Assembly (NCBI RefSeq): GCF_900112865.1
Contig: NZ_FONH01000001.1
Span: 372,001-436,000 of the forward strand
Length of the DNA: 64,000 bases
From: Dyella marensis
GTDB taxonomy: Bacteria; Pseudomonadota; Gammaproteobacteria; Xanthomonadales; Rhodanobacteraceae
Reading direction: 5' to 3'
Shown: in pieces, positions 59,300 through 64,000 of the stretch
How positions within the stretch are numbered: the first letter of the stretch is position 1
How the letters are laid out: the number at the start of each line of letters is the position of its first letter
Notes under the pieces: generated by a model
Database searches by the model: none
What the model was told of the DNA's origin: nothing
What the model saw: the letters and a program-made list of their open reading frames with translations, nothing else
Translations under genes and position numbers: made by a program

Positions 59300-60493
59300 T
59301 TACCTATTGATAAAGGGCGGCGTGACCAGCGGAGCACCCAGCAGAACCTGTTCAGGGCTGTTAATTCCCGGGCCAGAAGCATTCATCATGTCCCCGAACT
59401 CTCCATGCGACGAGGTGTGATCCTCGATGTAAGAATGCGCCAGCCCATTCGGCCGCTCATTCCACCCTCCTCCCAAACCCGCAATGAAATTGTCCCTCTG
59501 AAAGCGACTACCGCCACGCGCATTTACATCAATCCACGTTCCAACGCTGCTGCTGAGTGCTTGCAAGGCACGGGAATTGAATCTGCTCACGGGGTCAATG
59601 GTGATGAGGAGGTCAACCTTGCCGCATGCTTCCAGCGCGGCGGCAGCCGCCGTATCGCCTCCCCAACTGTGACCAATGAGATTGATTGGATCGCCCGGAG
59701 CATGTTTAGCGGTGTTATTGATGTCCTTGACGATGCCGTCCAGATCTTTCCATGAGTAGTACGCGGAGTTAGGACGCTGTGCGCGATGGTCGTTGTAGTA
59801 GTCCATAACGTTCCGGAATGTTCCGTCGGCAGCCCCGCCCACGAAAATGTCCCGAAGACCATCCGGATCGATCCGATTCAGCGGATTGTTGCTCACCACC
59901 GCATACGGATTGACCCCTCCCGCAATCCCTAGCGGGTCCGCCCTCATGAATCGCCCGACACTCGGATCGACGTAGCGATGCATGTTGTAGATCAGTCCAG
60001 TCTCCCGGTCGTAGTACGACCCGACGGAGCGCACATTGAGCGAGTAGCCGTTGGACAACGTCGGCTGCTCGCCCCACGCATTCGCCTTGTACGGGTTCCG
60101 CCAGATCACCCTGCCCTTGCTGTCGCTGACCACACGCGGATTACCTGTGTGATCGGCCGCGGCGTAGCTCACCGTCGATCTAGCACCCACCGAAGCCGGC
60201 GTATCCACGGTGGAGACCAGGGTGTCGCCCAGATAGATGTAGGTACGCGAACCTTTGGGGCTGATTTCGCTGATCAGGTGGCCACGCTCGTCGTAGACGA
60301 ACCGAGTGGACACGCCGTCAACCGTCTTCGCGATGCGTTCGCCCTTCGCGTTGTAGGTGTAGGCGATGTCGCTCGCACGGGCGCCTGCTGCGGTAACTGT
60401 TCCGGCTCCGAGCAGCACCATCATGGCGAGAAAAACGCGGAATGGCTTTGGCGACTTGCCGCAGCCACAGGGGTCACAAGCGTTCGGAGACAT
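59300..60493 (-). CDS. short secreted RHS-repeat protein with lipase-like C-terminal domain
   Basis: A protein of about 397 residues. The N-terminus has a charged region then a hydrophobic core (VFLAMMVLLGAGTVTAAG) and an ARAS cleavage-like site, i.e. a Sec signal. Two or three YD repeats follow (YTYNAKGERIAKTVDGV, FVYDERGHLISEISPKG), then the RHS core end GLIYNMHRYVDPSVGRFMRADPLG and NPLNRIDPDG. The variable C-terminal domain (about 180 residues) has INLIGHSWGGDTAAAA, a G-x-S-x-G lipase nucleophile site, with acid in ITIDPVS and histidine in GLAHSYIEDH as likely triad members. Typical RHS toxins exceed 1000 residues; this one is very short. Start 60493 has GGGTG upstream. Confidence 0.85.
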   Translation of the reverse strand: MSPNACDPCGCGKSPKPFRVFLAMMVLLGAGTVTAAGARASDIAYTYNAKGERIAKTVDGVSTRFVYDERGHLISEISPKGSRTYIYLGDTLVSTVDTPASVGARSTVSYAAADHTGNPRVVSDSKGRVIWRNPYKANAWGEQPTLSNGYSLNVRSVGSYYDRETGLIYNMHRYVDPSVGRFMRADPLGIAGGVNPYAVVSNNPLNRIDPDGLRDIFVGGAADGTFRNVMDYYNDHRAQRPNSAYYSWKDLDGIVKDINNTAKHAPGDPINLIGHSWGGDTAAAAALEACGKVDLLITIDPVSRFNSRALQALSSSVGTWIDVNARGGSRFQRDNFIAGLGGGWNERPNGLAHSYIEDHTSSHGEFGDMMNASGPGINSPEQVLLGAPLVTPPFINR

Positions 60494-60515
60494 GGGTAAC
60501 ACCCAGCCATGCATC

Positions 60516-60570
60516 AAAGGAGGGAGGTGGTTAATTAGTCAGGCCGGCGCTCTTAACCAACCTCGCCCCT
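60516..60570. repeat. palindrome P3 (GGTAGTTAA family)
   Basis: GGAGGTGGTTAA-like left arm (GGGAGGTGGTTAATTAG) and right arm CTTAACCAACCTCGCCCC pair with few mismatches; the plus strand continues TTTATTTTT. It lies directly upstream of the RHS start and shares its arm sequence with P1 and P2. Confidence 0.75.
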
Positions 60571-60630
60571 TTATTTTTCAGCCTACTTCCCTTGTTTGGT
60601 GAAAAATCCCCAAGGATTGAACCCCTCTCG

Positions 60631-60939
60631 CTACGACGCTGCCGGCGTACGCTGCGCCTCCCCTCGCACCTGATCCCACTGCATCCGCATATGCGCCTGC
60701 GTCGCGCACCGCGTCCCCATGTCGATGAAGGCAGCAATACCTTCCAGCATGATCGGCAACCGATGCGCGTCAACACTGCCGCGTTCGTCGACCAGCTCAG
60801 CCAGCAGTTTTACGGCGTTGTAGGCGTAATGCAGCCACTCGGTGGCATCGTTGAGCAGTTCGTCCGGACCCGCAGAGGGGTCGGAGAAATAGTTGGTGTG
60901 GCGAATGATCCACGGCTCGCCAAAAACATGGTTATTCAT
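60631..60939 (-). CDS. hypothetical small protein
   Basis: A 102-residue protein. ATG 60939 with AAGGAG seven bases upstream is clear. It starts NNHVFGEPWIIRHTNYFSDPS and has helical segments DELLNDATEWLHYAYNAVKLL and LPIMLEGIAAFIDMGTRCA. No family recognised. It lies upstream of the RHS gene on the same strand, separated by palindrome P3, and could be an RHS-island accessory gene. Confidence 0.7.
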   Translation of the reverse strand: MNNHVFGEPWIIRHTNYFSDPSAGPDELLNDATEWLHYAYNAVKLLAELVDERGSVDAHRLPIMLEGIAAFIDMGTRCATQAHMRMQWDQVRGEAQRTPAAS

Positions 60940-61090
60940 AAGCAACTCCTTGCCAGCTGCCGCACCCCTGCCCGTAAACGGCACGCCGCCAGACAGCACG
61001 ACGTGCCGCGACCACACGGACTCGAAGGTTCACCGACAGCCCAATGCCTTGGGCGCCGGGCGGCGTTGATTGAGGAAGTGGAAGGCGGCG

Positions 61091-61258
61091 TCAGGGGTTT
61101 TCGCTATCGCATACGGCAACGTGCCGGGTAGGACGGCTCGGAAAACTGACAGCGAAAACTCTTAGCCGACGGTTCTTCAACCGTGTCCGCAACGTCGTCG
61201 GACGGCCCGGATGGTCGGTGGGTGTGTCGCTGAGGGGATCAGCGAGCGAACAAGTAAT
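61091..61258 (-). pseudogene. possible C-terminal part of a small gene split by the IS
   Basis: A minus-strand frame runs from the IS left junction to the TGA at 61091 and includes TPTDHPGRPTTLRTRLKNRR. Joined across the IS to the start at 62718 it could give a protein of about 64 residues. The exact junction, and so the frame, is uncertain. Confidence 0.3.
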
Positions 61259-61261
61259 GGA

Positions 61262-61274
61262 ATGGACGCCTCCC
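61262..61274 (+). repeat. IS left inverted repeat
   Basis: ATGGACGCCTCCC, exact complement of 62679-62691. Confidence 0.85.
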
Positions 61275-61385
61275 GTCCTACCCAAACGCTTGCTACGGGA
61301 CGCGGGCGATTCGCCTGGCTCAAGGACATGGATCCTTTCCGGGTGTAATACATCCCTCTCAACCGGAACCGCTGGAGGGTACGCC

Positions 61386-62414
61386 ATGAAATTCATCACT
61401 CAGCCCGTTATCGGCGTGGATATCGCCAAACAGGTGTTCCAGGTTCACGAAGTGAACACCACAACAGGCGAGATCACGAGCGTGAAGCTCAAGCGTGCGA
61501 AGTTCTTGGAATATTTCGCCAATCGGTCAAGCTGCCTGATTGGCATGGAGGCTTGCGGCGGTGCCCAGCACTGGGCGCGCCGGCTGATAGCCTTGGGACA
61601 CAACGTCAGACTGCTGCCTGCGCAGCAGGTACGGCCCTTTGCGGTAGGCAACAAGAACGACGTCGCCGACGCGCGTGCGATTTGGATGGCGGTGCAGCAA
61701 CCTGGTATCCGGGCGGTGGTCGTGAAGACCGAGACTCAGCAGGCGGTACTGGCGCTGCATCGGATGCGTCAGCAGCTGGTGAAGTTCCGCACCGCGCAAA
61801 TGAATGGGCTACGTGGTCTGTTGGCCGAGTACGGCGAGGTGATGCCGAGAGGTCGCTTCGCACTGGCCAAAGCGATTCCCCTGGTGCTTGAACGACTCAT
61901 CGATCGGTTGCCTGCCGTGCTGATCGAAACATTGCGCGAGCAGTACGCACGCATCGGTCAGATGGGAAGCCAGATCACCGATATCGAGCGCAGGCTACAT
62001 CTATGGCATCGCAGCGATGAAGACTGTCAGAGGATCGCCGCCATCCCTGGTGTGGGATTGCTTACCGCCACAGCCGCGGTCGCCACCATGGGCGACCCGC
62101 ATGCTTTCCGTTCCGGCCGGGAATTCGCTGCCTGGCTCGGCCTGGTGCCTAGGCAGGTAGGTACGGGGGGACAGGTAAGACTCCTGGGCATCAGCAAACG
62201 GGGTGACACCTACTTACGAACCTTGCTGATCCACGGGGCACGCTCGGTGCTGGTGCATAGCCAAAAACCATCACCGTGGATATCGGCCATCCTTCAGCGT
62301 CGATCACTCAACGTGGCGTCGGTGGCATTGGCCAACAAAATCGCACGCACGTTATGGGCGCTCATTGCCCATCATCGCCTCTATCAATCCGGATACGTGA
62401 GTCAGCCAACCTAG
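61386..62414 (+). CDS. IS110 family transposase
   Basis: A 342-residue transposase with an N-terminal DEDD (RuvC-like) domain (GVDIAKQVFQVHEV, LIGMEACGGAQHWAR, NKNDVADARAIW) and a C-terminal domain with the helix-hairpin-helix-like IPGVGLLTATAAVATMGD and GLVPRQVGTGGQVRLLGISKRGDTYLR, which includes the serine-containing region needed for strand exchange. ATG 61386 has GGAGG at good spacing. The frame is intact, so the element may be active. It would act with a guide RNA encoded in the element's non-coding end. Confidence 0.95.
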   Translation: MKFITQPVIGVDIAKQVFQVHEVNTTTGEITSVKLKRAKFLEYFANRSSCLIGMEACGGAQHWARRLIALGHNVRLLPAQQVRPFAVGNKNDVADARAIWMAVQQPGIRAVVVKTETQQAVLALHRMRQQLVKFRTAQMNGLRGLLAEYGEVMPRGRFALAKAIPLVLERLIDRLPAVLIETLREQYARIGQMGSQITDIERRLHLWHRSDEDCQRIAAIPGVGLLTATAAVATMGDPHAFRSGREFAAWLGLVPRQVGTGGQVRLLGISKRGDTYLRTLLIHGARSVLVHSQKPSPWISAILQRRSLNVASVALANKIARTLWALIAHHRLYQSGYVSQPT

Positions 62415-62678
62415 AGCGTCGCCACGTCATCTTCCTCTTTCACCGTGGGACGTTCTTTTAAAGTTTGCGCAAGGTTCGTAGCGACGTGATGGTCAACAGG
62501 TCGGACCGTGATCCGCCAAACCTGAATACGGTACAGGACTTTCGAGTCCTTACAAGTAATGAGGCGTGGATCAGCTCATTCCATCAGGGCCAGCAGGCAT
62601 GGGCCTGCACGACAGGCCGAATACATAACTGCAACCGTGCCCTGTGGCTTCATCGCATCTCGAAGAGCCTTGCCAAAT
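62415..62678 (+). ncRNA. candidate bridge/seek RNA region in the IS right end
   Basis: The 264-bp non-coding right end contains hairpins AGGACT-TTCG-AGTCCT (62535-62550) and GCAGGC-ATGG-GCCTGC (near 62593-62608). Between them lie ACAAGTAATG (62552-62561), identical to the 10 bases just outside the left inverted repeat (61250-61259), and ATTCCAT (62578-62584), complementary to ATGGAAT at 61257-61263. A loop bearing both strands of the junction is what a target-recognising guide should look like. RNA ends cannot be set from sequence alone. Confidence 0.6.
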
Positions 62679-62691
62679 GGGAGGCGTCCAT
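62679..62691 (-). repeat. IS right inverted repeat
   Basis: GGGAGGCGTCCAT, exact complement of the left repeat. Confidence 0.85.
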
Positions 62692-62718
62692 ACATGCCGT
62701 ATGATCTGGCTTAGCCAT
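62692..62718 (-). pseudogene. start of a gene interrupted by the IS
   Basis: On the minus strand CTAGGAGTTGATC provides an AGGAG site six bases before ATG 62718, which begins MAKPDHTAC and then runs into the right end of the IS. This is a convincing translation start with no gene behind it, so the IS probably cut it. Confidence 0.45.
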
Positions 62719-62983
62719 GATCAACTCCTAGATAGTTGGTGATGGTCAGCGGGTCAGGGGTGTTGGTAGCACCCTTGGCCCGCGCTTCTCACAGCATTGC
62801 TGCCATGGTTGCCCGCGACGCGCGTACAAGACACTCCGCGGGCAACGCCATCGACACTAGCAAATGGAATTTGGGTTGTCTGTAGGGGCACGCCGACGCT
62901 ACGCGTGCAGAACGCATTTGCAGACTTCTCCGATAGTCCGCACCCTGCGCGTCGCTTCGAGCAGCGTCTGTCGAATGCCACGT
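62719..62983. other. intergenic region between IS-split gene and fimbrial gene
   Basis: About 265 bp with no gene. A TTGCCCGCG/CGCGGGCAA inverted repeat (62810-62850) could form a hairpin after the fimbrial gene, but lacks a T tract on either strand. Confidence 0.4.
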
Positions 62984-64000
62984 CTACTGATACGAAAACG
63001 TATAGGTCGCCTGCACGCTGAATGTCCCGACGGGAACAGAGGCGGCACTGCAGGTGCCGCATCGGTAGTGATAGTAGGACGCCCGCAACGGAATATTCAG
63101 CACGCCATCCGGCGTGTCGCCGACGAACCATTGACCGTCGGCTCCGGCAGTGGCCGAGTCCGGCGAAAACGTCACGTTGGTGCCGTCCTCCCGTTGGATC
63201 CTGATGCCCAGCGCTCCCCACTGCCCGTTTTTCGGAAACAAAAGATTCGAACGCGCGCCCGGAAAGTTGGCATCCGTCATCAGCATGTACAGGCGGGCGC
63301 CTTTCTGGCATTTCAGCGAAATATTGAAAGCCGTACTGCCAGCCGTCGCGGTTGCATCATCCGTAGAGCTCGAACCCGTCCCCAGGGCATTCAGCGATAC
63401 GGTGGGCAAAGCGACCGTCTGCGCCGAACTGGTCACCGAACACGTCGTCAGCGCAGGCTTGCGAATCGCGTAGTCCACCACGAAATAGCTGCCTGCAGCC
63501 GATCCATTTCCCCAGACCTGATTCTCCACACTGATCTGCGGCTGCAGCTTCTGGGCACCGCTGGAAACCGTCTCCGCCGTTTTCACCAATTCGAACGATC
63601 CGCTCCATCTGAAACTGGTCTGACCGGCGGGAGCCGGCCCCAGTGAGGTGGCAGCAGAGTAGCCACCGAACGCGCCGATAGCCATTGGGGCTCCTGAGGC
63701 ATCGCGAAAGCGGAAGCCGACGCCAGCCACCTCGCTTTGCGCTTGCTTGTACACGCCATCCAGGCCACTCACGGCGGTAATCGATACAGCCGGCGTCTGG
63801 AAATGCAGGGCCCAGGGTTTGCCTCCGGTCACGCCAGTGCTGTTGCAGGTGAAGGTCCACGTCATCGAGATTGTCGAGCCAGGAATGACTGCTCCTACGG
63901 GGAGATCCCGCGGGACATCGAGATTGACCAATGACACCGTGGCAGGAAGCCTCGGCGAGCCGGAGGCCGCGCAATCGTAATGCGCGGCCTGGACCAGCCT
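62984..64000 (-). CDS. fimbrial adhesin/pilin subunit, partial
   Basis: The minus-strand frame is open to the right edge, so the signal peptide and N-terminus are missing; 338 residues are visible. The C-terminal 150 residues have the pilin pattern (TTCSVTSSAQTVALPTV, AFNISLKCQKGARLYMLMTD, GVLNIPLRASYYHY) with the alternating aromatic tail ATYTFSYQ that donates or accepts the chaperone strand. The preceding domain (MTWTFTCNSTG, WGNGSAAGSYFVVDYAI) would be the receptor-binding part, so this is probably a chaperone-usher tip adhesin. Usher and chaperone genes should lie to the right, outside the window. Confidence 0.82.
   Translation of the reverse strand, partial: RLVQAAHYDCAASGSPRLPATVSLVNLDVPRDLPVGAVIPGSTISMTWTFTCNSTGVTGGKPWALHFQTPAVSITAVSGLDGVYKQAQSEVAGVGFRFRDASGAPMAIGAFGGYSAATSLGPAPAGQTSFRWSGSFELVKTAETVSSGAQKLQPQISVENQVWGNGSAAGSYFVVDYAIRKPALTTCSVTSSAQTVALPTVSLNALGTGSSSTDDATATAGSTAFNISLKCQKGARLYMLMTDANFPGARSNLLFPKNGQWGALGIRIQREDGTNVTFSPDSATAGADGQWFVGDTPDGVLNIPLRASYYHYRCGTCSAASVPVGTFSVQATYTFSYQ

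Larger units (their letters stand above)
61262..62691 (+). mobile_element. IS110-family (IS1111-type) insertion sequence
   Basis: A DEDD-type transposase gene is flanked by 13-bp inverted repeats ATGGACGCCTCCC (61262-61274) and GGGAGGCGTCCAT (62679-62691). Short subterminal inverted repeats and a longer non-coding right end (264 bp, against 111 bp on the left) are features of the IS1111 subgroup. True ends probably lie a few bases outside the repeats. No target duplication is seen, as expected for this family. Confidence 0.85.

Noticed and set aside
60516-60540. ACCACCTCCCTCC on the minus strand just before the RHS start, resembling anti-Shine-Dalgarno sequence
   Set aside because: It is simply one arm of palindrome P3; no regulatory role can be argued from one occurrence.
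62465-62704. A 79-codon open frame in the IS right end
   Set aside because: It overlaps the hairpins and guide-like segment and the inverted repeat, has no ribosome site and no recognisable motif.
55504-64000. Possible attachment-site duplicate of the ssrA 3' end
   Set aside because: I looked for GCCACCTCCACCA and the preceding TTCGACTCCC block in the island and found no second copy in the window.

Overview
The window is high-GC chromosomal DNA from a gammaproteobacterium. Gene content and order (cmk-rpsA-ihfB-lapA-lapB, hrcA-grpE-dnaK-dnaJ-dapB, carA-carB-greA, fur/bamE, ratA/smpB/ssrA) and a C-minus ribosomal protein bL36 point to Xanthomonadales, most likely Rhodanobacteraceae (Dyella, Luteibacter, Rhodanobacter or relatives). 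The taxonomic call is inferred from protein character and synteny, not from a search.

Layout. 1-1800: end of a beta-oxidation pair (FadN-like, FadA). 1800-9750: ABC transporter, an Ada-type DNA repair protein with a partner oxygenase, a UPF0126 membrane protein, two metallo-beta-lactamase-fold proteins (one a subclass B3 enzyme), a tRNA-binding protein and a FAD oxidoreductase. 9800-18460: a large membrane-anchored alpha-2-macroglobulin with PBP1C. 18780-23750: GalU, a WbpM/CapD dehydratase and a WecA-like transferase (surface glycan), then LapB. 23750-27090: lapA, ihfB, rpsA, cmk. 27200-30890: acyl-CoA-binding protein, FadH, a LysR regulator and bL36. 31160-35990: greA-carB-carA. 36200-40290: a five-gene operon with a 2OG oxygenase, a TPR protein, an Lgt-like membrane protein, a Tes/MJ0619-type radical SAM enzyme and a small membrane protein. 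40300-41530: a cation antiporter under a yybP-ykoY (manganese) riboswitch. 41570-47500: dapB and the heat-shock operon with two readable sigma-32-type promoters. 47600-55035: recN, a divergent two-component pair, a possible small RNA, fur/bamE, RnfH family, ratA, smpB and a GNAT protein. 55100-55550: tmRNA.

From the tmRNA 3' end to about 62.7 kb the sequence has visibly lower GC and looks like an accessory island. It holds a possible two-gene module, an unknown gene, a SEC-C remnant, and a short secreted RHS protein with a lipase-like C-terminus followed by three paralogous lipoproteins plus a fourth degenerate copy. An IS110-family (IS1111-type) element comes next; its right-hand non-coding end carries sequence matching its own left junction, as expected for a guide (bridge/seek) RNA. 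A fimbrial adhesin runs off the right edge.

Three families of palindromic intergenic repeats are scattered through the core region. The best candidates for undescribed biology are the Lgt-like/radical-SAM operon, the RHS-lipase/lipoprotein array, and the guide-like segment of the insertion element.
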